Origin: Halictus rubicundus
Lineage: Eukaryota; Arthropoda; Insecta; Hymenoptera; Halictidae
Direction: 5' to 3'
DNA length: 64,000 nucleotides
Assembly: GCF_050948215.1 (NCBI RefSeq)
Contig: NC_135164.1
Coordinates: forward strand, 3,353,116 to 3,417,115
Under the pieces are notes generated by a model. The model saw nothing but the letters and a program-made list of their open reading frames with translations, made no database searches and was not told the DNA's origin. The translations under genes were made by a program, and so were the position numbers. Shown piece after piece: positions 11,797 through 25,000 of the stretch; the first letter of the stretch is position 1, and the number at the start of each line of letters is the position of its first letter.

Positions 11797-14700
11797 GCCC
11801 TCCCCCTTTCGCTCTCTCTCCCTTTTTCCTCATCTGCGCCTCGCGGCTTGCCTTCTCTTTGCCTAGACGCGTCGCCGCGGACAAAGAGGAAAGGGGGAAA
11901 CCCATTCCGAAAACGTCTAATGTAAGCGAAGGATGGAAGCACTCTTCGATATCGCGGAAATACGCTCAGGAATTCAACCGCCCGCCGAATTGATAGTATT
12001 ACGAACAATACGGCTTCCGACGACCACGCTACAAGAAGATGCGGTATTCATAAGTATATTGAATAACGCCGTAAGCTGCCCTATATAGCGTGCTCGCAGC
12101 ACTAATAATGCCCAGACTGTCAACACAATAAGCGGTTCCGCGACACGGGGAAAAATAAACCGATAAAGCCGCGCCCGATTTTCGTGAGTTAGAAACCCCT
12201 CCGTTCATCAGGGGTTGCACACCATGAACGCTACCCTTCCACTAGGTTTACCGGTCCAAATTTTTTGTAATATACGGGGTAATTTTTCAGAAATTTATTG
12301 GGTACCGCTCTACCGCTCGAGTCTAGTTATAACTCGTTAAATATGAACAATCCAGTGCCTGAAATTAAAATTTTCTTGAAATTAAAATAATAAAACGTCA
12401 GAGCTCTTCGAAACGAACGATCTCTGTTCGTGCGAGACCGGAGCTACTCGATGATCATAAAAATTTAATTATCGGTGCAGTATGTCTGATGATTAATTTG
12501 CATAATTAAAGCTCTACCGTTTCTTGTACCCCATTGTGATAGCAAATATGCATAGTTGAGGCAGGAGCTGTAGCGAAACTGATTAATTGTTCTCGAATAA
12601 TGCGCGCAGAGATATGGAAACAACGTATTTCGTAAAATTTGCCCGACGACTATTAACTACAAAAACGTAGCAATTAACAGCTTGAGAGTTCATGCTTTTA
12701 TACGAAAAGTTTCGGAAATGTCGCGGCGGGTCCCGTGATTTTCTCCATCACGTTGGCGAACATGAGACAGAAAGGATTGACGTTGGGGAACTGTGGAAAT
12801 TTTGAAACAACATTAATTGAAGGAGGCACTGTTAATATCAACTTTGCGGGGAACTGCCGCGGACCTTCGCGACATTTCTGAAAGACAAATCGCAGAAACA
12901 GGAAACGACCTTTGAGCGATTCCCCGTAAGCTTCAGGGCGCATGAAATAATTGAACTGGCTTCGCAAGTAGTTCAAACAGAAGATCAAAAACTGCCAGCA
13001 AGTGAACGGGAACGTTCGAGAATGTTTATTTTCGCAAGTACTGCAAGTTGCTTGTTATCAAATTGAAACGATTATTCCTGTTTCATGCGATTGCTTCTAA
13101 AACTATGATCTTGGATAAAGGGCGGCTACAGTTCGTTCGTGTCTAGACGGCTGACCTAAGTAGTGTCCAGACGTTTTCAATGCCATTCAAGTTCGGCAAA
13201 TTGGCTGACACAGAGCTAAACCAACAGTAATCGATAGTAAGATATCGTATCATAGTAACAAATCAATTGGTACGTACACTTGGCCATCGATGTGTTCAAT
13301 AACAATACGGACAGCCAATGGACAATTTGCCATTTATGGCGCATGTGAGCCCACAAGTGCGAAATGTTTTCGTGCGGTTCTAGTTCACCAGCTGCGGAAT
13401 TGTAATTCCATTTTAACCAATTAAAACGGTACGCAACTTTGTCGGCTTCGTAAACATAGAACAACGGGAGTTTTTTTTTTCAAATTTTGTGCGCGTAGGA
13501 TACTACGGCAACAGGATCCTTCAATTCGAGCCAATAAAGTTACAAAAATAAATGATTGCGTGCGCGATGATGTTTTCTAATCGTACATCAGTTTTTAAGG
13601 AGTGAAAAATTTTCGAAGGTGTTCGTAGACGTTCGAATTCGCGACATTTACAATTAGTGCCGTTGAAACGTCCCGAAGCGAACGGGTCTCCAATAACGCT
13701 AGGCTTAAAAGTCGAACGCAAAGAACCATTTTTCTTGGCACTCGGATATTTCAACTGCATATTGCTAAAACGAAGTGAAGGAGAAATCTACTCACGTTCG
13801 ACGGAATTCAGAACAAACGGCTGACTTCGACGTCCCATTTCACTTCATCCACTCCGCCGCGAATCGTGCACTCGTTCCCGTCAGAGAAATGCATTCGATT
13901 TAGACACCAGACACGCTGAAAATTGTCGCGGCCCGAGACAATAACTTTTCTTCTCTCTTTTCCCCCTGCCCGGCTTGAACGGTTAACCGAGTCAAAAAAA
14001 GAGAAAAGTTACTACGATGAAAAATTAAAAAAAGAAAACAAAAAACACGTGAACGTGTCGAGAGGAAAAAAGAGCGCCGCACAGTGTGCGGCTATATTGA
14101 CACCGATCGATCCGTCGCGATAATTATCCTAGTTGCACTTTGGTGCACATTCTGGTTCGAATGTCGCATACAAAGAAAAGATACGGCCATTGTTCGCGCG
14201 TATATCCAGCCGCCATACAAACATTTATATCTCCGGTATTAAATTATAATGCACGTTGGCTTTATCTCTCTAAAATAACACTTGCATACTTAGTTAACAG
14301 CAATTAAATAGATCCATCCCCAAAACAGAAGTAATTTTCTTTCTTCCCTTGACGAGTGTTCCAACATTTGTCACGTCCATTATACTCTTCGCGATTTATT
14401 CGAATATCTTGTGTATAAGGATTGAGAGAAACGCCTGTTAAGGATTTTTATCCGCATATTTTCGTTTAAAGAGGAGACAGTGATTTAACATTTTCAGAGT
14501 AAAAAGGTAATATCAAATTACAATAATGTCGTACGGTACTTCAATTTTCATGCGAAATAAATTGTGCAAACGTTTGCGAAATTAAACGTATTATTAGCCG
14601 CGAAAGTATGTCCAATGTGGACATTTTCCAGATAATATTGCCTACAAAAACGATAATTCATTAACGCATGAGTGCGAAACGAAAAGAATTTCAATAATCA

Positions 14701-15973
14701 ATGTGCGCTTCAGCGCGTTTTAGCGTATAATCGTTGGCGGTAGATTTGCGAGCGATTTTGCCGCGAACGTATTACTAGAGGAACGATAGAGAACAACAAC
14801 AGGAAATGGTCAATGTTTTTTGAAACAACAGAAAAATATTTTCAATGGGAAAATGATTTGGTAAAGGGGAAAAAGGTTTCCATGAATGTTTTCAGACCGA
14901 ATGTTTGTTTGTTTCCGAATTCCAGAGTCCAACGCCACCGCAATACGTATTCTGGTATCACAATAATCGAATGATAAATTTCGACACCACGCGAGGCAGC
15001 GTAACCGTACAAACCGACGCCACTTCGACTCAAAGTCGATTGTCGATTCACCAAGCGGTGGAATCGGACACAGGCAATTACACGTGCAGCGCCTCGAATA
15101 CCAAGCCGGCGTCCATCTTTGTCTTTGTCACCGAAGGTAGATACTTAGCTGTATTTCATCTTTCCAATCAATTCCACCGATATCTTTATTACCACGCTAC
15201 TGGAAACAATTGTCGCGCTGTTCAACCGTTTAACGACGTAACAATTTTCCTCGAATTCATCCACAACTTTCACAACATAATAAATACAGTCTCGAAACAA
15301 TGTGAAAACTTCGTCGCTTATATCGTGCACAGACGCTGCCTTTAGTGTCGGGCGTGGGGAAGCATAACGAAACAATACTAATTCAATGATAAAACCAAAA
15401 TATTTGCGACATTTTCCTGATTAAAATGAGACCAAACATGACACACAGTGTTTACTCGATACATGTCCAAAACACGTGTCTACCCAAGGACACATATCGG
15501 CCAGGAGATACTATAAATTGGATAACTTAATGATCGCACAGCTAAGAAAATTTCAACGGCGTGTGGATTTGCCCGATGCAATCAATATTTCCAGTAGCGT
15601 GCATACAGTGACCCACAAAGTTTATTCGATTTAATTTGATTGATCTTTTAATGAAAAATTTCGTGCAGCAAAACGTAGTATGATTCGACGATTAAACGAT
15701 TTACTTTAATTACATACAATTACTCGGGAACCAATCAAATTAAATTGAATAAACTCCGTTCTTGTGTGCAAACAAAGTGCGCCACTGTGCTTTCCATCAT
15801 TTTGTTTTTGGGACTGTTTGAAACTTCGAGACCATATATAATGTGTTAAACTTGTTTCAGGTGACAAAATGGCAGCCATTCAGCGTCGCAAGACATCGGC
15901 TGCGGAGAAAAATTTCTGTGAATTGCTAGTACTAATTGTCACCATTGCGATAGACGCCGTTTTAACGCGATAA
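2772..15973 (+). CDS. dpr12: Dpr-family two-Ig neuronal surface protein (dpr12-like), six exons
   Basis: Coding exons are 2772-2847, 7737-7927, 8082-8243, 9068-9202, 14926-15136 and 15861-15973, all with GT-AG introns and continuous phase, giving 295 residues. Residues 1-20 are a hydrophobic signal peptide. Ig domain 1 spans about 55-150 (C75, W92, C142; motif SWIRRRD, then DDWTLQIKY). Ig domain 2 spans about 165-258 (C184, W198, C242). PEAFILGSGE, INLVC and SPTPPQYVFW are hallmarks of Dpr proteins and agree best with my memory of Drosophila dpr12, as does the C-terminal GDKMAAIQRRKTS. The end (about 277-293) is hydrophobic, suggesting a GPI or membrane anchor. N-glycosylation sequons include NNT, NVT, NGT and NYT. 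Dpr proteins pair with DIP partners at neuronal surfaces to specify synaptic contacts. The start was chosen because it yields the signal peptide. Paralogue choice is less certain than the family. Confidence 0.85.
2879..2898. repeat. Poly-C run
   Basis: About 20 consecutive C residues start 32 bp downstream of the signal-peptide exon donor. Length may be unstable or mis-assembled. Confidence 0.9.
4744..4788. repeat. GT dinucleotide microsatellite
   Basis: Interrupted TG/GT repeat, about 45 bp, in dpr12 intron 1. Confidence 0.9.
4969..5042. repeat. AG-rich microsatellite
   Basis: Imperfect GA repeat with AAAG interruptions in dpr12 intron 1. It generates spurious Arg/Glu- and Leu/Ser-rich frames on both strands. 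Confidence 0.9.
6472..6628. repeat. Long hairpin (foldback)
   Basis: The arm starting GCTTCCCCCACTAACGTC (from 6472) pairs with GACGTCGGTGGGGGAAGC ending near 6628. Inside it, GCGGTGCCTCGTG pairs with CACGAGGCACCGGTGC. The hairpin is non-coding and lies 48 bp left of the TA-flanked element at 6676. Confidence 0.7.
6676..7591. mobile_element. TA-flanked element with ~215-bp inverted arms
   Basis: The left end AGGGGGCCGGCATGGTTTG and the right end are inverted matches, each flanked by TA (6674-6675 and 7592-7593). The arms stay similar for about 215 bp (to the GCCGAATATTGTAAA motif). The right side carries a second, diverged copy of the arm (about 7185-7390) in direct order with the outer one. 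TA flanks fit the Tc1/mariner group, but the superfamily is inferred only. No transposase frame remains. Confidence 0.7.
9604..11170. mobile_element. Non-autonomous Transib-like element
   Basis: The 36-bp terminal inverted repeats match at 35 of 36 positions, starting CACAGTGTGACGAATGGC. They are flanked by the perfect 5-bp direct repeat CGGCG (9599-9603 and 11171-11175). A CACWRTG-type terminus plus a 5-bp GC-rich duplication is the known signature of Transib transposons, whose ends resemble the RAG recombination heptamer CACAGTG. The 1567-bp interior has no transposase-like frame, so it would have needed a helper. It sits in dpr12 intron 4, between the exon ending 9202 and the exon starting 14926. 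Confidence 0.8.
9763..10150. repeat. Tandem duplication inside the Transib-like element
   Basis: The motif ACGAACACCTAACCTATAAA occurs three times (near 9770, 9923 and 10003). Two long copies of about 190 bp flank a middle copy that has lost the stretch between GAATGG and TAACATCTC. This looks like two rounds of duplication with one internal deletion. Confidence 0.8.
11171..14925. other. dpr12 intron 4, right part: no gene
   Basis: No exon supported. It holds a CT microsatellite at about 11757-11818. Open frames here lack domains and splice context. Confidence 0.55.
11757..11818. repeat. CT microsatellite
   Basis: CT repeat with short interruptions. Confidence 0.9.
15606..15787. repeat. Foldback repeat, possible TA-family MITE
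   Basis: CAGTGACCCACAAAGTTTAT at the left and its imperfect inverse at the right (ending CGCCACTG) enclose arms in which GTTTATTCGATTTAATTTG pairs with CAAATTAAATTGAATAAAC. The left flank is TA and the right is TG, so the target duplication is unproven. It lies in the last dpr12 intron. Confidence 0.5.
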
Positions 15974-17984
15974 GCGTTTCTCTTCGATATGTCCATAATT
16001 ATTATTATACCGTTACTTCCGTTTGTGATAGATAGGCTACTATTCTGCGATTTTGTCCCTCTATTCACTCTCCTTCTTTCCCTTCATGCTGGACATCTTC
16101 ATGTCATGCGATCTCTCGTTTCACGTTACTTTTCAATATTCTTTCTTCCTTATAGTTTCTCTTGGCATTCCACGCATTAATCGATCATCGGTCTCATCTC
16201 TCTGCCCAGTATCGTTTCTCGCGACATCATACATACTATTCTGCGTCTATCGCCGTCATCCCTCGTCTCGTTTCCTCTCTTTTTAATTTCATCGCCGAGG
16301 TTGCCGCCGGCCGAATGATTTCGATATTATACACATACACATATATACGAGATTCTCATGGTAGAATATGCGTGTTCCATGACTCGCGTGCGACCGAAAT
16401 TGTTAGAACGCTCGCGGATAATTGCGATTTCTCTCTTTCTCTCCTCTCCCTTTTCAACTTTCTTCGATCCCGCTCCCAGCCAACGGCCATTTTCCTCTGT
16501 GCGGCGGGGCGCACGTCGGAACGGTCTCGAGCAATGAAAATTATCTGACCGCGGAGATCGTTTTGGTAAATCGTAAAAGTAATTGTCGTTCCTTTCTTTC
16601 TTTTTTTTTTTTTTTGTTTCTCCCTCTTTCTGTTCTACGAGAGGAAACATAACTCTCCGGTAATCATTACACGTGACCGAGTTACGTGAGAAACGCGAAT
16701 CGTGGCGCAAGAAAAAAAAACAGCAAGATTTTGGGCGGTTAATTGTCCAGGTAATCAGCAAACGGTAAACGGACATAGTCGCAAACATTCGGTAACAGAG
16801 CCCGTTGTTTTACTCGGCGAAGATTATTCTACGGAGCCAATCAGATGCCCGCGGCAAAAATTATTTGCGTATGGGAACCGTAATCAATTTTCAATTAACG
16901 GTGGCTCGAGCAAAACGAAAGAATCAGCAGAGTTTATGTTGTATGTTTATTTGCTAAACACGGAGTCAGAAATGTTTGTCTATCAATAGATGTTTTACTA
17001 AGTTAAACAGTCGTTTCCGCAACTTTCGTTGTCGTTCCTTTCGTTCGATCAGATATACGTGTTTCAGTACTCTGCAGCAATTAGTAGTAATACATTTTGC
17101 GAAGAAACAATACGTTTATATTTTTCTTTTCTCAATGTAATTAACTCTTGTATCCTACTGCTCTTGTATATATCAGGAAGATCGGCTAAATTCAAGAAAC
17201 TATGAATTATGAACAAGGACCTCCCGTCCGCAATTACTCGTCTTTGTACATACAGCAGTACATACAAATTTGTGCATTTGTTATGTTGAACCTTGTCACC
17301 GCTAAACCTACCGAGCCCTAAAAGTAACTGGTACATGTTGTCCTATAAAAATGACGAGATTATTTGGATTCTGCGCGGTTCGCACTACGCAAAAGCATCT
17401 TTATAATTTCAATAATTGCGGAATCAAAAATCTAGAACCGGTGGCGGTAGGTTTATCGTTGACTGAATACTTCCTGCTTTTAAGTATCGTTTGTCCCGTT
17501 CATCTTTCGTGTAAAGAGTCTGCGGGAGTTTGTGAGAAAATTCTGCCATTGTAAATACAACAGCGTGCGCGTTCGAGGCGGCATTATCTAGTTCGACCGA
17601 GTAACTTTCCGGCGACGCTTCGTTTCGGGCGCGGAATCGGGAAATCTTTCGATTCGCGACGGTTTTATCGAGTTATATTCACACGTTCGAAAAAAAAAAA
17701 CGAACCGGCGGCAAATCGTTTCTCGGCCGAAGTTTCGCGGAACACGAGCATGCTTCCCCCCCCCCCCCCAGGAACATCTGTCCGATGTCAATTTGGTTTC
17801 ACATTTCTCCGGCCGATTTGTTCTCGTCGCAAGTTCGCAACGAGTTCCCGGAATCCATTCAGCCGTCGTCAGAACGAGCAACAATTCGGCGTCGTTGCAG
17901 TTCCACGCAAGTTTCGCGACGCGGCGTCCTCGGTGCCGATCGCCGCCGATACGCCGCCGATACGCCGAGCAGCAGACACGACCG

Positions 17985-17988
<4 letters not shown>

Positions 17989-18021
<33 letters not shown>
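17989..18021. repeat. AG microsatellite
   Basis: About 16 GA units. Confidence 0.9.
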
Positions 18022-18024
<3 letters not shown>

Positions 18025-18827
18025 TGCGTGAACATGAACGAGAAACTTTTACGAGAAATTGATACCGTTGTTGCCGGGCATCGCGTCGAATTTACGAGAC
18101 CTCGGCCCACCCCTTTAATCACCCTCGACCCCTGCGACCTTCATTCCCATGTCGGTTTTCGTATAATTAATCACCACTTACCTCGTTTCAATTTCATTTT
18201 ATCGACGATCGCGTTACCGAGCATGCAACGGCGACCGCGCCGCAATCAATATCAACCGCGTGCATTATTTTCTTATTCCCCGCCGTGAACCAACTCGAAA
18301 CGAAAACGTTCTCGCAAAATGTTTTTCCCGTCTACCGCCAAGTCCCTCGATTTGCCCGACACTTTCGACGAACCGTTTTCGTTCGACACGCTCAAAAAAA
18401 CATTTTTTTTTTTTTTCTGTCCCCCACCGCCCACCCCCGATCGTGTACACTGCCAGCAAAAAGTTTTGTTTCAACACGTCCGGTAGCGGAGTGTTTATTT
18501 AGCTAACGCCCTCCTCGTAGCTGTTCCGTTAAACGCGGCGTATCTATCCTTTCCGCAGAGTATAAAACAAATATCGCAGAGAACCGTTGGACCCTCGAAT
18601 ATCACGCGTCACGTGATGCGATCTGAAGCAACAACGTGCGTAAAATTCCTTTTGATTTTCCTTACACCAGAAATATGAAATCGTTCTCGCGTTATAGTGG
18701 TGACAAGAAATGAATCAATGTCAGCTGGGTTCAAATGATCGTTTCTATATTTAAATACTTGTCCAATTGTTTGGTCTTATCACAGATAAAGAGTAATGAG
18801 TTATTCAAATGCGTAACGTTTCATACA

Positions 18828-18856
18828 CATACACACACACACGCGCGCGCGCGCGC
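18828..18856. repeat. AC/GC compound microsatellite
   Basis: An AC repeat runs directly into a CG repeat. Confidence 0.9.
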
Positions 18857-19965
18857 GTTTTGATTTATGCTTTCGAATTTATGTTCAGCGGAATCAATAC
18901 GGTGTCCCATCGCGTAAGACAAAATGGCGTGGAATATATCGAAACGTAAATCGAGGGACAAGTGTATTAGGTGTACCAACAAATAATTAACTAATTTCTT
19001 TGGTCGTACGTGTCGGTATGCAGTCAGTCACAAAAGTGTGAGTGGATGCGTTCAAGGATGCAACGTTTATGTCTTTCATTTCACAAATGCAAAAAGCTTA
19101 ATTAAGAATCCAGAGAGTACCGATAAAGTTCGTTTGTTCGACAATGTGATTTCTCGAAATACGTCCAAGTCTAGTAGTTCGTTAGCTTGATAGTTGTAAT
19201 AATTCTGAATATCACTGAAACTGCCAAATGTACTGAATCTTTTAGAATATTTTAGGTGAATAGGGTCTATGTACATCTTCGTGACTAAATGTATGCAGCC
19301 ATGATCGGTGATGTATCTTCGCTACCATACTTTACCGTGTAAAATTGTCGTAGAATGTTAGGGAACGGTGACTAACTATTTTAAGAGGCCACGTGTACGT
19401 ATCCGTTTCGTTGTAACATTTCATTTGGCAGAATAGTGAATTACAGATTGGTACACCCGATATGATTAAAAAGACTGAAAAAAAAGCTACCGGAAGGAGG
19501 ACGGTTTCTTTTCAAAGGAAAACACAGAACAAAATTTTACAAACATATCTGAGTCTAAGCTTTGTAAAATCGATCGAAAGTTTATTCTCCGTTCCGGAAG
19601 AAGTCGAGGGTGAAAATGGGTACACTCCGGGATCGCGTTTCGCATAGATAGATTTTATTGAACCACTAACTTTTATCTTCCCGTAGGAATCGTTGCGCAC
19701 TCGTCGACATTTCGTCTGCATTAGAAACGGGCATTCATTTTGGGGAACGACACCGAACAGCATTACATATCGTGATTACGTTAACGACGCCATATTGCTC
19801 TGCAAGTAGAACGGGGGATTCGATCGGAGTACATGTATGTCAGCGAAAATCGAGAGATCTCGGAACGGAAATGCAGACGAAAAGTTTCAAAAGGGATCAA
19901 GTAATCAATATTGTACTTATTTATTATTCGCGTTTAATAGGAACCCACGCGAGAGCGAGGAAAAA

Positions 19966-19990
19966 AAGAAGAAGAAGAAGAAGAAGACGA
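19966..19990. repeat. AAG trinucleotide repeat
   Basis: A short run of AAG units. Confidence 0.8.
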
Positions 19991-20890
19991 AGAACACAAA
20001 CACACAAACGAATAACTGCCGTGTCAGTTGACGTAGCGAGACCATATATTTGCGTAACGAACGTTTCACAAAGTGCTCGTCGAGGCGACCACGAGATTTT
20101 ACAATTCTTCGAAATAAGTCTGCGTATATTAGTTGGAGTTCCCGGATGCATGCGCGTCAATCGATTTTCCTTCAATTATGTATCTTCTCGCCAAAGGAAC
20201 GTCGAGGAACTTTCTCTCGATTATCTTTGTTGCAAGGAACTTACATCAACCTAGGAAGACCATACACACATAAAGAGAAGTCCTCGGAAGCAACAAATTT
20301 CTGCTAGACCAAATCATTTCTGTCGAATAAGAATTTTATAATTGCCAATTTTTGCGGGTCTTTGGCAGGAAGAAAGTCTCAACGCATTATCTGTTGCTAA
20401 ACAGTCTCTGAAAATAAAGGATGAATTATTGAGGGATTTTTGGTAAATCAAAAGCAACTTGTCTTGAGATTACTATTACTTAAAAGAAAAAGTTTAAGCT
20501 CTATTCAGCTACATTCAAGAACGTATAGCAATAGACATACTTTTATTATGGAAAATTATTCTCATCTAACCAGTGGTTACAAAGCTGAGGATGAAGATTA
20601 CGTTTTCCGGAAACTATTTGCAAAGGATTATTATTTGCATGCAACCGCGTGTATAGCGAAATCAATGCGTAAAATGTTAAGAATGTATAGTAGCGTGGCG
20701 CTGAAAGAAGTGTACGTTAGAGTACCGTGTGCTTGGTTACAGGGGGCCCTGCTTTGAGAAAAACAAAGGGCTCGTTGAACAGTTGCTCGTTGTTCCTTTG
20801 GCGAACACGTTGGAGCTTCACGTTCCGCTCGGGGACATGAATTTGTGTGTGGATCGTACGCGCGTCGCGTGCTATTACTATCGATCAAAT

Positions 20891-20893
<3 letters not shown>

Positions 20894-20921
<28 letters not shown>

Positions 20922-20952
20922 AGAATGTAAACGATGAGAGAGAGAGAGAAAA
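20894..20952. repeat. AG microsatellite, two tracts
   Basis: Two GA runs separated by a short unique segment. Confidence 0.85.
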
Positions 20953-21236
20953 ACGGGGGGCACGGGAAGAAGAAGGAGAAACACGGAGAAAACAGAAACA
21001 CGAAAAAGGCGAAATAAAGCAAGCCACGACTCTTAGGCTTATTTCGATCGATTCATTCACTCGACAGCCTCACTCTACGATTCGTTTGCGAGGGTACGTT
21101 TCCCGCCATGATCCTCCGCGCCTTGGTTTTCACCTGCGTTAAAACCAACGACCCCCTTCCTAAATCCCTCTCCGCTCCCCCCAAAACGAATTTTAGTCAC
21201 GCAATATTGAGGTACTCCATAAATATAGACCTTTTA

Positions 21237-21248
21237 AAAAAGAAGAAA

Positions 21249-21280
<32 letters not shown>

Positions 21281-21300
21281 AGGAAGGAAAGAAAGAGAAA
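21237..21300. repeat. GAAA tetranucleotide repeat
   Basis: Imperfect GAAA/GAAG units over about 60 bp. Confidence 0.85.
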
Positions 21301-21503
21301 AGGTAGTCAATCGTAGTCGTTTAATAATTCTGATCTCAACTTACAAAACTAGGGTAACTTTAAACAAACAAAAAAAAAACCGAAAGAAACGATATTGTAC
21401 GCGTTGGAGCGAATCGTTGAGACGAGGAGGAAGCAAGCGCAAGATCTAACGTTTCTACGGATACTATTTGATTTTCCTCGAGAGTGATGAGAACAGGGAG
21501 AAA

Positions 21504-21560
21504 GGGAGAGAGAGTGAGAGCGAAAGTGAGAGAGAGAGAGAGAGAGAGCGAGAGAGAAAG
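21504..21560. repeat. AG microsatellite
   Basis: Imperfect GA repeat. Confidence 0.85.
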
Positions 21561-21987
21561 GGAGAACACTCGTCGACGATCTCTTCCTGGTATATGCGAG
21601 AGAACGAACAATGATAGAGACGTAAGATCAGTAGGATAATAGGTAATAAAAGTCTTTATTACTCGAAACGAACAATTCGATCTGCGCGACGCGTTTTACA
21701 CGTTTACCGCGTGTGTCTCGACATCGATAGTGTCTACCATAGAAGGTCTCTGTGTATTTACGGCATGTCGTAATTGTATCATCACACCGACGTAATCCTT
21801 AAGTACATACGAAGTTCTACTGCGTAAGAAGTTTATAAAAAGTCGCGATCGGTTCCTCGTCGTCGATCAGAGGTCTCGATTTTACGTTTCCGTTCCTCCT
21901 TTCTTTTCACTTATCGTTTATACCCCCCCTTTTCGATTAGACGTTCTTGCGTACTACCGGACGCGTAAGTACTTAGACCCACGAAAA

Positions 21988-22012
21988 CGAACAAACAAAC
22001 AAACAAACAAAC
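21988..22012. repeat. CAAA tetranucleotide repeat
   Basis: About six CAAA units. Confidence 0.85.
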
Positions 22013-25000
22013 CAAAAATGAAGAAAAAGGAAACGAATCTTTTCGTACGTTGCTTAACGTTCTCGCCCGCTTTTTTACTAACCTTTGTGTGTATTACTTC
22101 GAACATTATCCGCATACGTTGAAACCGAATTTTAATAAAATCCACAATTGAAAGATCGTCTTGTTTGCTGTCTGTATCGCACGCAAGTTGTTCGAAACAA
22201 GCCTCGACTGGCTATGTAGAAATAAGGAGACGGTGGTCTGGAGTGTTTGAGGCTGACCTTTCTTGCCTGTACTGTGTTCTTACTGACTACTAGTCAGTAG
22301 TCAGTGGTCAGTGACTACTCCGGCGCGATCTCCACTCGGGCCGCTACCGGACGTCAGATGACACTACCAAACACAGGTCATGCTACTCACGAACGCGAAC
22401 CGGCGAAGAAGCGAGTTTCTTGGCGATTATGTTCCCGTTAATGTCTGGTAGACAATGTTTTTCAGTTAGGTAACTATCCGAATTTATATTAAAACGGCAA
22501 CTTCTTGGCGGGGCTGCTGGTACCGGTGACCTTCATTACGCATTCTTTCAAGGACCTCCCTCTATAGTGATATTCGAGAATTTTTTACGAGGTATTTATA
22601 ACATTCGGAGAAGGTACTCGAATGGTTTTCAGGCGATAATAATAGAGCATAACTATTGTTGTCGTCCGAGACAAAGAAATGTAAGACATTTCTTAATCTA
22701 TATAGGCTGTACCAAATAAAATGTTACAAGCCGTATTCCTTTCGTTATGGTATTGGCCGTTGCAACAAGCTGCATCGGGTGCACTGAAATTCAGTGGAAA
22801 CGGAGAAACCTTTCACGAAAATGGAGGGTAGTTTTTAGTGGATCGTATCAAGCGAAGTGAAGCCGGATCGATGGAACTTCTAGCGGGCCGTGTTCATCCT
22901 GCACGAAGCGACTGTGTTCCGTTTCATAAATCAATACGAAAGACATCGTGAGCTTTACGACGGCTTTGCCTTCCCCCCTTTTTTTTTTATGTTTCCCCGG
23001 TATTCACGACCCCCCGTTACGATCACGCGAAATACCGAAGGTGAGTGCGCCGATAATCCAAACGAATTTCAATAAAGTTACAGAGTCCTTAAACCGAGAA
23101 ACATTCCTTGTACCTCGTGGTACAGATATCGTTCGTTTCACGAAAATTTCAGATTCCTCGCATACGAATGCCAGAGACGAATAACGGGCAGATAAAACGA
23201 GTGTTATCGGACGAGACTGTAAATACTGGACCGAGAATTCTGTAGCATGCACGATGACCTCAACACTGTATCTGCCGGAAACCTGATAACAGGAATGTCT
23301 CTTCTACATCAAGGAGTTTTCAAAACGATAATTCTAAAACGTATAACGCACCTAACAGATATTTATCATAAATGGATTTGTAAATGTCACTTATACATAG
23401 ATACAAAAAATATTAAAAGTCGAATTTTAATTAGTTATGAAATGGTTCGTACGATGAAGGATGATGGACACGTGTGTAAGTACAGGTACAATATACATAT
23501 ACTTTATTTCCCTATATACAATACACAGTGTAAATTTTCACTGGTTTTCGATGAAACAATGTAAGATAGGTAAGAAAAGGAAAATGATCAAATATATGTA
23601 ATTATTTTTCGATTGTGACATTTCTTATTTAATACACAAAAAGTAAAAAATTCGAATAAAGTGTAATGCAAAATCATAACCAGTATCAAAAAAATATCAC
23701 GGGACTTGCAATGGCTAACATGATAATTGGAACAACTTCGTTACAGCCCATCCATACAATATTAGTACAATCATTCCTTATTCTTATAATAATATGCAAA
23801 ATTTATAAAATTTAAATTATACCTTTTCCAAAAATTGGAACAATGCGATAAGAATCAGACAAAATTTTGTTCTGCAACTGTTTGATAAAATGTAAAAGAT
23901 ATTTGGAAGTGGGTTTTATGTACATACGAAAACGTGACGTGAAAGTTAATTAATTCGTGATAAATGGGTTTAAAAATAACCAACAATGTATACCGTTTGT
24001 TTGAAATATTTCTTAAACTATAAGATATATTGCTTTTAAAATAAGATAACAGTTAAAATTCATAACTGATTATACAAATAATAAATTGGAATATTGCTTG
24101 TGTTCTCGTCTATAGTAATTCATTTGGCTGAGATTACTCTTTCCGGGCACAAAACTCTTTCTGCATAACTAGGAGATAAGTAACACGTTTCAAGGTCCCT
24201 TCACTCGTCATTACCTTTATACAACTATAATTTATTGAACAAACAAAATATTGTAAATCGATTTAACAGTATACAACATGCTAATCTATCTATAAAAATC
24301 TTAAAAGTTCGTATGTACTAATTACGTTAATTCTTTAGTTAACCTGAGAAATTTGGAAAAAAGAAAATTATTTCATAATAATACTTTCTCTATCATTATA
24401 CATCTCGCCTTCCAAATCAATTATACATGCCTACAATTTTGCCCTTTAACCTTCGAAAGCAACGAAGTGATTTAAATGTTCCCTTGTAGGTAACTTCCTC
24501 GTACGTATACGTACACGTATACATAGAGCCGTAATATACAGGACGTTTCATAAAATGTGATAAATTTTGGAAATAAAAGATTCCTTAAAGATAAGCCTAA
24601 TTCTTGATGTTCTCATGTTTTACAAAAAAAAAAAAAAAAGAAACGCACCTCAAAATACTGCTATACAAAATGCTTTTAATTATTATCATTTAACCTTTAT
24701 GTGAGCATTTAAGTCTCTATCGGCTAATTCCTTTATTCCTAAGATTTAGTCTTATAAAACTTTCGAGTTCTTGAAACAGTTTGTCTTCCCTTTCCTTCTC
24801 AAAAATATACGCGTACTTTTGAATCTTACTTCTATATCATGAATCTCTTATTTCCTGAATGTAACACACATTAAAAAACACCTTGTACATATACATGATA
24901 GATATACATATGTAATATAAAGAATCTTATACCTTATAACAGATTATTAACTTAATTCCGCAAAAGAACTCTATAAAGACGTACTTTTGTTACGCCATGT

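Noticed and set aside
12780..12850. Plus-strand stretch reading GGTVNINFAG, reminiscent of an Ig GSTINLTC motif
   Set aside because: It lacks the Ig cysteine, and the true exon with INLVC was found at 9068-9202.
16327..16788. 153-codon minus-strand frame
   Set aside because: Lys/Arg-rich sequence across T-runs, no domain and no splice context; the overlapping plus frames are equally plausible.
22484..22565. Minus-strand 25-codon open piece after a TATAG acceptor-like site, ending in a stop
   Set aside because: It could be a terminal exon, but I recognise no family and no upstream partner exon.
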